Part shown: in pieces, positions 9,506 through 20,016 of the stretch
How positions within the stretch are numbered: the stretch's first letter is position 1
Layout of the letters: every line of letters starts with the position of its first letter
Assembly: GCF_004359215.1 (NCBI RefSeq)
Contig: NC_090611.1
Span: forward strand, 2,230,267 to 2,291,750
Direction of reading: 5' to 3'
Length of the DNA stretch: 61,484 nt
Origin: Bremia lactucae
Taxonomy: Eukaryota > Oomycota > Peronosporomycetes > Peronosporales > Peronosporaceae
Notes under the pieces: generated by a model
The model's input: the letters and a program-made list of their open reading frames with translations, nothing else
The model's database searches: none
What the model was told of the DNA's origin: nothing
Position numbers and translations under genes: made by a program

Positions 9506-12500
9506 CTAGGTGGTTTGCTTCAAAAGCAACACCCACGAAGATTTGAAACGCCAATCTATAAGAGAGAGTGCGAAAGCCCAACATCCACCGGAGAAACGGT
9601 CGTATAGGATATCGCTGTGGTTGTGCAACCATAGCTAGAGTCACTTGGGGGTTTCTCCCCAACTCGTTTCATTAAACTTTAGAAATAAGTCCCGAACATT
9701 TTAATGGAATAAGTTTCCGGGTACCTTTGGAAATAAGTTCCAAAGAAGAAACTGAGACACCGAATGTCTTTGGTAACAACGAATGAAATCTGATACCGCT
9801 CCAAATTCAAATCGGAGATTACTCAATTGCTAAGCTAGAACCAAAACGGTTCTTGCGTGATCTGCGTAGTGACAAAGTCAGCAGATCTGCGTACTTGTCA
9901 CAGATGACAAGTACATGGCCGATATTCGGTCGGCAAAAGTATTTCCTGAGAACAAACGACTTATCAGCAGCTAATCGATGGGCGAAAGTATCCTCGATGA
10001 GAAGACACGAATTTAACGTCTTACATCTCAATCCTGGGAGTCTCTGAAAAAATCCTTTTTATAAGGATTTGATCGAAATCAGCGATGTGTTCCCTGACTC
10101 GGTACCGTGCGAGTTGTCTTATGATAAAGGCACTCGACACGGAATCGACCTAATTCCAGGTTAAAAAAACTATGTCATGAAGCAGTGGCCATTGCCTCGT
10201 GAACAAGTATAAGCTATCAATATTCTTTGCCGATCGCTTGGCAGCGGGTCATTTGAGGGAGTCAACCTCTCCACATAGCTCTCCGACCTTCTGTGTGCCT
10301 AAAGCAACAAGAGGGTGGCGGATTGTGCATGCGTTCAATAAATTGAGCACCGCATCGGTACCGGCTCAAACGCCGCTACCACGAAAAGACGTAAGGATTG
10401 ATGGTATGTCAAAGAGTACTTTCTTTTCGGCTATGGATCTGACGAATGGATTATATCAGATCCTTATTCGTGAACAAAATTTTCCGTTCACAGTAGTAAG
10501 CATCCCAAGCGGAATGCTCTGGGACCTGCTAGTTATTTTATAGGGGCTTAGTAATGCCCCTAAAACACTTAATAGATGTGTAAATAAGCTGTTGAGGTCG
10601 GTGCGGGATTTCGCACCGAGTTATTTTGATGACGTCTTCGCTCATAGCCGAGCCATGAACGGAAAGTCGGACGTTAAAGTGCATCGTACCCACGTTCAAA
10701 AGATTCTTATACTTATGCGTAAGCATAAGTTGTATTTCGCTGCAAGCGAAATATCACTTCTTGGGTGCATCGTTTGTAAACACGGTGTACACCCTGATCC
10801 GGAAAAGATCAAGGAATCACCAACTGGCCTGTGCCAGTCGATGTAAAGGAACTTCGAAAGTTCCTCGGCTTAGCGGCGTACTTTCATATATAACCGCGCA
10901 ATTATGCCAAAATGACAGAACTTCTTTCCTCTCCGTTAAAAATGTAAAATGGTTATGAAACGCTTATTTGTCAGCGTTTTGTTGAAACTTTCTTGCAAAG
11001 ATTGATGCAATCGTAAATATTGGCGATTGCGGACTAAGTCAGACCATTTCATGTGGTCTGCGCCAGCGACTTCGCAATCGACTGTGCATTAATCCAACAC
11101 AGATGGCGCGTCGTCGGCTCATCTCCAACGCAATTACCAAGTGTATGACGAGAAACTCCTTGCTATAAAATATGCACTGGCTAAGTTTAGGGTCTATCTC
11201 GTAAGAGATAGACCGTTCATTGTTTATACGGACCATACGTCTTTGCGCACGGATGCAAACAGCCCATCTCTCGCATGGTTGCCTGTCTTTGTGAAGTATA
11301 ACTTTTCCGTGGAATATAAACAGGCCAAAAGCCGGCTGCGCAAATCAATCGTTAGATTAATCCCATTGCTGCAACAATAAATGTTTCGTCCTCCACATTA
11401 CTTGACGACGTAAGAAGCCTATTAAAGCGATAAGGCTCTTAAAAGTTTCATGGATCAGCTCAAAAATTCATCACAACAATCGTTAAAAGAATTATCGAAA
11501 TTGTTCGATCTTTAACAGATCGATACACAACACGCAATATATTACTGTATTATACAGCCATTGCTGGCGCTTGACCTCGTTTCGTCATCTCACGTACCAT
11601 AAATAATTTGGAAAACCCTGGCTAAATTACCTAAGTTAGCTAATGGTACCATCTATTATAATTTGCATTTACGCGTCATGTACGAGTGTCAGGATGCACC
11701 AATAAGTGGACGCCGTGGATGTGAGAAGACTTATCTCACGATAAGTCGCGACTTCTACTGGCCACGCCAGTATGGGTTCGTCCGCAAGTACATACGTGCT
11801 TGCGAAGTTTGTCAACGAATGAGCCCAGTGCTTCACCTAGGGCTCCGTTACACCTTCTGCCTGTTCCGGCAGAGTGCTGGAAGTCCATTTCTATCGACTT
11901 CGTGGTCGCATTTTACGAAGAGGATCACAAGAATAATGGTATTCTTGTATTTGTTGATCGTTACAGCAAGATGGTACATCTTGCTGCAGTCCCGGAGTCG
12001 ATCACAGCCAAAGGTTGTGCTCGTGTCTTTGTCGACACGATATTTCGACTCCATGGGTTTACCCCATTGACTGGTTTCGGATCGAGATTCCCCATTCAAG
12101 GCGGAATCTAGGAAATCTGTGTTCAAATCACTCAAAATACAATAAAGAATCTCAACTTTTGACCATCCGGAAACAGATGATCAGAAAGACCGTGAAATGT
12201 TAACTCGAAGAAATACTTCGCGGATGCGTCCACTCGTTTATAAGTTTAAGCGAGTTCCTGTCGATGGCAGGATTTGCGATCAACAATTGTGCATGCATCA
12301 ACAAATCTTACACTATTTTTCGTGAATGGTTTGCGCCATCTACGTATATCCTACTTGTTTGAGATTGGCTCTGATTCAGAGGGGGGGGGGCTCGAACAAG
12401 AAACTATCTAGCTCTTGCTCATCACGCATCGACTTAATAGTCAATGCGAAGGAAACCAATGTAGATCCAATTAACATTGAAGAAGCCAAACTCAGTAATA

Positions 12501-13264
12501 GCGACAATGTCATTGCTGACGTCGATAATTAAGATGCTGATATACTCAGCATCGAATGCAATAGTATAAGTGAGAACACTGATGCTCTCACTAAAGAGGA
12601 GAATGATATCTCCTCAGTGCGCACTGAAAACAAAAACAAAATCGAGTCAGCAGGAGAATTCCTGCTGGCTCGAGAAGCTGTGGTCCGTTTCGTGCAGGAT
12701 TTCATCGCTGAAGCGGTGGACCGACAGAAACGGAACACTGATAACAATGGAAAAGCAAACGTACTTTAATTTAGAGTTAGTGATCTAGTCGTAATGTCTA
12801 CGGTATGTCTACCTGAATATGTAGGGAAAATGTGGGTAGTAATTAATTAATGCTCAGGTATATCGGCCCGTTCCGTGTACTGCATCATCAAGGCAATGCG
12901 AACACGATGAAGCTGCCTCGTAGGATTACATCAATGTCTTTGCCCGTACTATTAGTACAAGACTTCTTCACAATCCAAGGCATCCGTCAAAGACTGATGG
13001 TCCCGGGACAGAAACTGGTCTCACGAGCCAGATATTACACTTCATCCTTCAAGGATGAGATCTCTTGGCGAGCTGTCACCAGCTCGTCTCGACGGGACTG
13101 ATGTGTCCGTTTGTTCGACAGCTGATCAACCACAACTTGCGCACGGTTTTGCAACTGTTCGCGACAAACATCGTCGACCATAACGTTTATTATCACGTAA
13201 GTACCCTGGACGCGATCCTGATCATCATGATGACCCGGGTGCGACGAACGAGATAACCCGTGCG
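9506..13264 (+). pseudogene. Family B pol: linker, RT, RNase H, integrase, broken
   Basis: In order: the protease-RT linker (9510-9850, CLLxKQHP-like segment); the RT from about 10085, with the palm motif YFDD near 10619 and QGLSNAP near 10540; the RNase H (11040-11380, YTDHTSL); the integrase zinc module (11660-11815, GCEKTYLTISRDFYW then CEVCQ); the catalytic core (Asp near 11895); and the integrase tail with the GPF motif at about 12865. Many stops and shifts break it. Its left edge is fused to an oppositely oriented family B 3' end at 9505, so gag and protease are missing. Confidence 0.88.
12378..12390 (+). promoter_or_regulatory. Internal polypurine tract in family B pol
   Basis: A run AGAGGGGGGGGGG sits between the integrase core and its GPY/F tail. 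A purine tract is kept at the equivalent place in the other four family B pol copies (20481, 28625, 42491, 49863). Confidence 0.5.
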
Positions 13265-13960
13265 GACCCCCTTCACTTCGCGGTGGTGAGAAGCATTTTC
13301 TAGTCGCTCCTAGAATCGCCGCGGGGTGAAGGGTCCGAACAGTTCATCTCGTTCGTTGGCAAGGGTATCCACCCTCGCATAATAGCTAGGATTCGTTCTC
13401 AACTAATGGTGGACGTCCCAGGTCGCGTTCGGTAGTACGTTGAGACCCATAATCTTCGTTAAAAGGTCCATCGAAAAACGAGCGCTCCCCGCGCTCGTAT
13501 ATTAAGGATTTTGAATTCTTTATCTCTTCGCGCATCTCAGAAGAGATGAGCGTTCTCCAATGGTGGTATTTAAGGGAGTACGCACATGGACTGCACTCTT
13601 AAAGCAGCAGGGACACGATACTCCCATGAAAGGCAAGGTAAGCCTGCCTCTCGGGACAAACGGTAATATTTGTAGCGTGCACCGACTACGGTCCATTTTT
13701 TCAAACCTGTCACGCGAAGTAACCAGTTTGTGAAGCCGGGCCCCGCAGCCTGTGCTTTGTGCATTATAAATAAATAGATGTTTCCCAAGCTTGAAACAAA
13801 GGAGTTACATCCTGTTCACGCTTGCATGTGTACCATTGATGTTGGAAAAAGGCATCGATGAAGAATTCGGTTTCATCCTCACCAGGCTTGTGATGCCTGG
13901 ATGAGTCGAACAACGGAACTTTTTATCGTTTGCTGGTCATTTCATACCAACGAATTAGGT
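12900..13960 (-). pseudogene. Family B antisense ORF (aORF-B), N-terminus missing
   Basis: Reading the minus strand from 13960: the FFIDAFF-like and LFQAWE segments, then a 72-codon open stretch (13788-13570) with KKWTVVGARYKYYRLSREA, then the acidic and coiled-coil part opposite the chromodomain. The N-terminal half seen at 18137 is absent, because the LTR at 13972 follows directly. It converges with the pol on its left. Confidence 0.6.
13265..13480 (+). pseudogene. Family B chromodomain, decayed
   Basis: Segments equivalent to the chromodomain at 27439-27780 appear in shifting frames, ending in QLMVDVPGRVR near 13405-13440. The opposite strand of the same bases carries aORF-B sequence. Confidence 0.6.
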
Positions 13961-13971
13961 TGCCCGTAGAG

Positions 13972-14460
13972 TGTAACGGGGTGTTGCGTTACATAATGTT
14001 ATTCCTCTGAGATGAATTATAGATATTATTTCGTATGAGAGGAAATAAATAAAGAAGTACAAAATTAGTATGTTTTATTAATTTTGACTTAAAGTTTCAA
14101 TATTACCAAATTCGGAAATATTGACGCAAAAAAGACATTAGCTCTATTCATTGGCTGATTTAAGTTCAAATCAACCCCGCCAAGCGTTTCAAGACACGAT
14201 TAGGCGTCGCGCAAGGCGCATTGCTTAATTAGTTACCATTGCAAAGCCAGTAGATAGAAGATCGTTATGAAAGAAGTTATATATTAATGCATTCTACTTT
14301 TTCTATTTTAAAGCCTTGTAATTTACCCTTAGTAGGTAAGACTTCTTAGCTACTTCGAAACTTCTTCTGCTCGTCGTGTACGTGAAATAATCGAGGCACC
14401 TCAACTTCAGTGTAATCAGTGTAGGTTGACTAGTAATGTTATCAGTACTACCAAAATGTA
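13972..14460 (+). repeat. LTR of family B
   Basis: It begins TGTAACGGGG and ends near CCAAAATGTA, a decayed form of GCCCCGTTACA. A primer-binding site and gag follow on the right and the 3' end of another unit precedes it on the left. It therefore serves both sides, as in a tandem array or after LTR recombination. Confidence 0.83.
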
Positions 14461-14462
14461 CC

Positions 14463-14481
14463 TTGTAGCACTCCGTTGTCA
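14463..14481 (+). promoter_or_regulatory. Primer-binding site of a family B element, one base changed
   Basis: TTGTAGCACTCCG lies two bases after the LTR and corresponds to TGGTAGCACTTCG at the intact minus-strand site 30768-30786. Confidence 0.6.
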
Positions 14482-14518
14482 GTTCAACGGCCTACGCACG
14501 TTACATCTAGCATGTAAA

Positions 14519-15780
14519 TGTTGGATGAAGAAGGAGGGAGCTTTCAAATACCACAATACGGCTATCAGCAACGCGTAGAAGGTTCACTCATTTGAGTGAC
14601 TTGAATAAAGAGGGGTCGAACGCATGAGTTCGGTCGTTGGCGGGCCAGCCGTTGGCGCCATGCTGCTCACTCTAAACACAAATGAACGACATGCGGCTGT
14701 AGCGAGTTCATATAACAAGAACTCGACGGGGCTTGAAAAGTAGCCTTACGTCGTTAGCAAAGCACTTAACACGCAGAAGTGTTGAAAGAACAGTGTGCTG
14801 AACAGTTAACGGTGTTGAAACAGCAGCAGCTTTCTACATGCTGCTAGCGGTCCGACGCTTCCGCGTCGACCAGAAAGCTTAAGGATTGAAATCTCTAATT
14901 TTAAGGCAGTCATAGGCGACCTTCTTTCGTCGATCTCTTGCAATCCATCTTCGTGGCTTTGTAACCGCGCCCCTCGTTATAGTATTTTGCTATCATCCGA
15001 ATTAGAATACGCCATTGAAGCTCTCCGCATCAATGAAGATGCGGCGAAAGTGAAATTTGGCATGTCCAACTTAGTCGGACGTGCCAAATCTTGGGCTCTA
15101 GGGCTCACGCCTCACGGCCCATTGGTTTTTGGGTCGTATGAGGTCTCGGCTCAGGCGAACTTTTAAGCTGCCACGTGCCGAATTCTGGGGCTCAAGACGA
15201 ACTCCTAGATTTGAAACAGGGAAAACTTGATCTTCACGCTTATCCCGAACATACACGATACCTTGTAAGTTGCATCGCGAGTCATGCAATATGGTGAACA
15301 AACACAGGTAACTGTGTTTATTAAGGGTCTTGCGGACGGTCCTGCCAAGACCAATCTTTTACGGCTCGAATTAGAGACGCTTGATCAAGCAATTTTCGGA
15401 GCTGAACAGGAGGGCTTTGAGCCTGAGATAGGCTTCGTCCACTCGGGTGTTTATCGTCAACATATACAAGAAAAAATCGGAGGTTAAGAACCTATGACCG
15501 TCTCGTATGTGGAGAGCGAGAAACCTCGTACTTCACATCACACCAGATTCCAAAGATGCAATCGTTGTTAAACGATGGGCCTCTACGCCTGTGAGTGTAG
15601 TGCCCCACGCCCGTGCCTAGAAACACTGAGCGAAATGAACGGCTTCCCGCTAAAAATAGCGAAGGACGCGGATCCGACCCTGCTTGAATCGCAACGGCGA
15701 GGTGCATCGTCAAATAATGGACGGGGTCAGTAGGTGCGGAGCGCCCTACTGATCCAGCAACGGCTAAAAAATGCAGGCCT
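14519..15780 (+). pseudogene. Family B gag
   Basis: The start is probably the ATG at 14519, followed by an EEGGSFQ segment also found at 30.7 kb. A long helical N-terminal part with several stops follows. The capsid-like core is readable at 15010-15490, with AAKVKFGM then SWALGL, and a final 67-codon open stretch (15284-15487). The CCHC knuckle near 15557 is broken: CNRC is followed by a stop and the His is Leu. The equivalent motif at 24136-24177 is intact. Gag would build the particle. Confidence 0.82.
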
Positions 15781-17702
15781 TTTGACGAAAGTGCTCCTCA
15801 CACACAAACATTGCGTGTAATTGCCCCAGGTGATAAAGTTATCTTCATTACCTTGATAAATATAGTGGCAAAAAGTTGCCTTTAAAGTCCATAGTCGATT
15901 GTGTGGCGTCGAACAATTTCATTCGACACTAATCGCTAGAAGATCGCAGGCTCAAGTTCGTTGAGCGCGATATACCTCTAACGAGGATGACAGCGCGCCT
16001 GGTAACAGGCGCATCTGTAAAAAAACAAGAAATGTGATGTTGGTATCGAATCCAAATTAAAGGGTGAACCGTACGATGATGATTTTTATCGTCCAGGATT
16101 TGAATGACAAATTTGTTGTCATCCTTAGATTATCATGCTCAGAAAATACGAGCCATGCATAAACTGGCAGCATCAAGCCGTAACGATCCATGCCTCTTCA
16201 TCCACCAGATAGCTATCTGGCGAATGTTTTGGAGAGTCCACAAGGTGTGAATGTCCTACGATTGGGTGCAATTGCCTCACTTGTGATACGGCCGTTAGCA
16301 CGACTGCACAAGACCATAGAGTGACAATTCATACACTGTGGGGTTAATTTTCGGCTGATTACAAGCACAGACAGCGTCGAAGTTCGACCACTCGAAAAAG
16401 TCAGAAAACGTTGGTATTTTAACTATGAAAAATATCTGGTTTTATTGGATATCCCCTCTTTGTTTATATTAAAAAAATAGGTAAAATACGAACTATTTCA
16501 TTATTACAAATATTGATATTAATGTTAGAACCTATGCTATCAAAAACATCAATACCTTTTTTTAATTCCCATGAGCGGGCTTCAAAAGTATAAGGCTTTG
16601 AAGTTAAAGCTCCCACTGGACATAAATCTACTAAATTACCTGTCCTGAGTGGATCGAAACAAGAATGCTTGCTTCAAAAGCAACATCCAAACAAAAACTT
16701 GAAACACCTATCTATAAGAGACAGTGCGAAAGTCCTAGATCGACTGGAGAAACGGTCGTAGAGGATATCGCTAGGGTTGCGCAAATACAGCAAGAGGCAG
16801 TTGGGGGTTACTCCCCAAATAAAAGTTGAGGAAATAGGTATCCAAGATTTGGCTAGAAAAAGTTCCTAAACCTGAAGTCAAATATTCCCAGGAACCCTAA
16901 TAAATAAGTTCCAAAGAGAAAACTGAGACAATAAATGTCGCTATTAGATCAAGTGTAGGCGCTTATACACTTGATCTGATAGCGACTCCTAAGTTAACTT
17001 CGTTGATAACTCAATTGCCAACGCTAGGGACGAAACGGTTCTTGCGTGATTCGCGTAGTGGCAAAGTCAGAAGATCTACGTACTTGTCACAGATGACAAG
17101 CACATGGCCGATATTCGGTCGGCAATAGTAATTTCTGAGAACGGACGACTTCTTAGCAGCTAATCGATGGGTGAAGATGTCCTCGATGAGAAGACACGAT
17201 TTAACGTTTACGTCTTAATCTTGGGAGTCTGTAAGAGCAAGTCCTTTGTATAAGGATTCGATCGAAGTCAACGACGTGTTCCCTGGTTCGTTACCGTACG
17301 TGTTGCCTTATGATAAAGGCACTCGACACGAAATCGACCTAATATCGGGTTCGAAACACTGGGTCATTAATCAGTGGCTTTTGCCTCGTGAATAAGTATT
17401 AGCGATCGACAAGTTCTTTGCCGATCGCTTAGCAGCGGTCATTGAGGAAGTCAACCTCCCTACATAGCTCTCCGACCTTCTGTGTGCGTAAAGCAACATG
17501 AGGGTGGCGGATTGTACATGCGATAAAATTTGAACGCTTCGATGGCATCGCTCAACATTCTTACCACGAAAAACTTAATCATTAACGATCTACCAAAGAG
17601 TACCATCTTTTCGTCAATGGATCTAAAGGATGGAATCTATCATCATCCGCAAACAGGATATTCCGTTCACAACAGTAAGCACCCCAAGCGAGACGCTATG
17701 GG
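15781..17702 (+). pseudogene. Family B protease, linker and N-terminal RT
   Basis: The protease motif at about 15892 reads VDCVASNNF; family B uses DCGAS, so the Gly has become Val. The linker (16050-16980) holds the [13 protein letters not shown] and KRQ segments. An unrelated AT-rich stretch without coding signs sits at about 16420-16640. RT starts near 17030 and is readable to DLKDGIYHH (about 17625). It is cut off before the YFDD motif by the minus-strand LTR at 17703. Confidence 0.78.
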
Positions 17703-18025
17703 TCTAGCGGGGCACCCTTTACTAGTACAGATAACAGTACTAGTCAACCTACACTGATTACAGTGAAGGTGGGGCGCCTCGACTTCACGTCCACGACGAG
17801 CAGAATAAGTTTCAAAGTAGCTAAGAAGTCTTAGCTACTAAAGGTAAATTCTAAGGCTTTACAATAGAGAAAAAAAGTAAAACTGTATTAATATATCAAT
17901 TCCTGCAAAACGATCTGACTTTATAATATTAATTTAACCAACTATGTATGGCGCCAGCTTACGCACCGCACAATTGTGTTTTATGACGATTGGCGGGGTT
18001 GATTTAAACTTAAATCAACCAATCA
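17703..18025 (-). repeat. LTR of family B, truncated
   Basis: It matches the LTR at 25903 for about 320 bp from its GGGGCACCCTTT edge. The remaining LTR start and the polypurine tract are deleted. The aORF-B leader follows from about 18026. Confidence 0.78.
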
Positions 18026-18136
18026 AGAGCGACAGAGAAATACTATTTTTGTCTTTTTCCTGTAAATTTTTGCAGTATTGGTTTCTTAATTAAAAATCTA
18101 ATTTTATTGCGTTACTGATTTTGTTCTAAATTGCGC

Positions 18137-20016
18137 ATGGTATCGAAACCCGCGCGCGTCACCTGTGAGGCAGCAAGCTTCCCGCTCCACGGCTCATTGC
18201 AGCTGTTAGCGATGCAAATGTTTCAGTAGACGCTAATGCGTCTACTGCTGCGAAAATTCGCCTCCTACTCCAATTGTAGGTGACTGGTATAAGTCACCTG
18301 CTTTTCCATTGTAGGTGACTGGTCCGAGTTGGCGTCATCGCCCGAGTCCTTCGGATCTGCCGGGGCCATGTTCGTTAAACATTCGGATTCTGACGTGACA
18401 ACCAAAGCAGTGATGACGAAGTTGTTTGATACTTCATCAGATCCTTTGGTGCGTAGTCATCTTGTGATGACTTCATGGACAACGATAACTCTGGTGATGT
18501 CAGAATGCATCACTAGGAGCGAAGTGATTGTAACTGCCACTTCGATAAGCTTGCTAGTGGTGATGCTAGTATGCATCACCAGGGACGGCGTGATTACAAG
18601 GATCACTCCGAGTGTGATGCTTGCGTTAACATTAACATGAGCCAAACGGGAAAGAGACCGCAATGTCCTGCGGTTTGCTCCCGAAAAGAAGCCTTGGTAG
18701 CCCTCCTAACTCGTTGGTCTGGTATGGCCAACGATCGATACCATATTCTGTTATTCAATTAATCCAGGCTTCACAAGCCAGGTGAGGACGAAACGGAATT
18801 TTTCATCGGTGCCATTTTCCGGCTTCGGTTGTACACATGTAAGCGGGCAAAAGATGCCACTCCTTTGTTTCAAGCTTGGGAAGCATTTGTACAGTTATGA
18901 GTTCTGACCTCTGATTAATTACACTTGAGCACTCCACCACTCCTGCCTAGCCAGTTTGAGAAGTAAAGACTCGCGAAGATGTACAGCAATGTGCAAAGCA
19001 TAGGCCATGAGGCCTGACTTGACAAACTGGGTACTTTCCGTGGCCGGTTCGAATAACGGACCGTAGTCGGTGCACGCAACAAGCTGCACCGTTTGTCTAG
19101 AGAGGAATGGTTACCTTGCCTCTTGTCGGGGGACTCTGTCTATGCTGTCTCAGGGGTGCAGGTCATGCCCCTAAGGAGGCATACTCCATTGAGTACCCTG
19201 ATTAGAGAACTATCGTCCATTGTGAGATGCGCGAAAGGATTGAGAACCTCCAGTACTTTCACGAGCGCGGGGAGCGCTCGATCTTTGATGGACCCTCCGT
19301 CGAGGAGGATGGGTCTCGTCGTTCTGTCGTACGGGACCCGGTACGTCCATCATCAGTTGAAAACGAGGTTCCCAACTAACATGCGAGGGTGGATACCCTC
19401 GCCAACGAACGTGATAACTCGTTCTAACCCCTTTCACCTCACGGTGGTTCGAGAAGCGTTCAACAAGGAAACGCTTTTCACCACTCGAATCCGTCAAAGG
19501 ATGCGGAGGAGGGGGTTCGCCTCGTTCGCCGAACTCGAGTCAACACCGTGACTTAAATCACGTCCTTCAACATTTACAGGAGAACATTGATCAGAAACGA
19601 TCCCGTCGTCGCGACTTAGCAAGTACGGTCGACAATGTTTCTCGTGATCAGTTGAAAACTGTGCTCAAGTTGCGGTTGATCAACTGGCGAACGAACGGAC
19701 ACATGAGTCCCTTCAAAACGAGCTGGTGACAGCTCCGCAAAATATCTCATCCTTGAAGGATGTAGTAGAACGTCTGGTTCGTGAGAACCAGACTCTGTCT
19801 TGAGACTATCATGCTTTAGCTCGGGACCATCAGGCTTTGGCAGACGCCTTAGACCGTTCCGGAGTGATTCGGAATCAGAAGAAGCCTCGCACTGATGGTA
19901 CGGGACGACCCTACATTAAATATAGGATGCGTACGCATCCTGCGATGCAACTCGATCGTGTACGCATTGCCTTGGCGGTATTTTTTACGAAATGGGCCGA
20001 TATACCTGGCCAGTAA
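18137..20016 (+). pseudogene. Family B antisense ORF (aORF-B), nearly full span
   Basis: The ATG at 18137 starts MVSKPARV. A Ser/Asp-rich and His-rich N-terminal half (18300-18640, MHHQGRRDYKDHSE) follows, then the APEKKP-like motif near 18680 and the FQAWEAF segment near 18870. An acidic/basic part lies opposite the chromodomain (19300-19500). A coiled-coil stretch (19680-19870) contains ISSLKDVVERLVRENQTL and is followed by KKPRTDGTG. The stop is at 20014, inside the bases that encode the integrase GPY/F motif on the other strand. Several frame breaks make this copy inactive. The order of motifs is the same at 26529-28110 and 50237-52072. Function unknown; a nucleic-acid-binding or particle-associated accessory protein is possible. 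Confidence 0.65.
19210..19497 (-). pseudogene. Family B chromodomain
   Basis: An open stretch of 95 codons with EKRFLVERF, then HVRWRGYPPSHVSWEP and QLMMDVPGPVRQ: aromatic and Trp residues spaced as in chromodomains. It is the C-terminus of the minus-strand pol at 19849-22950. The same bases read on the plus strand form part of aORF-B. Confidence 0.8.

Noticed and set aside
16420..16640. AT-rich stretch as a possible gene or organellar insert
   Set aside because: No ORF and no recognised similarity; too short to classify.
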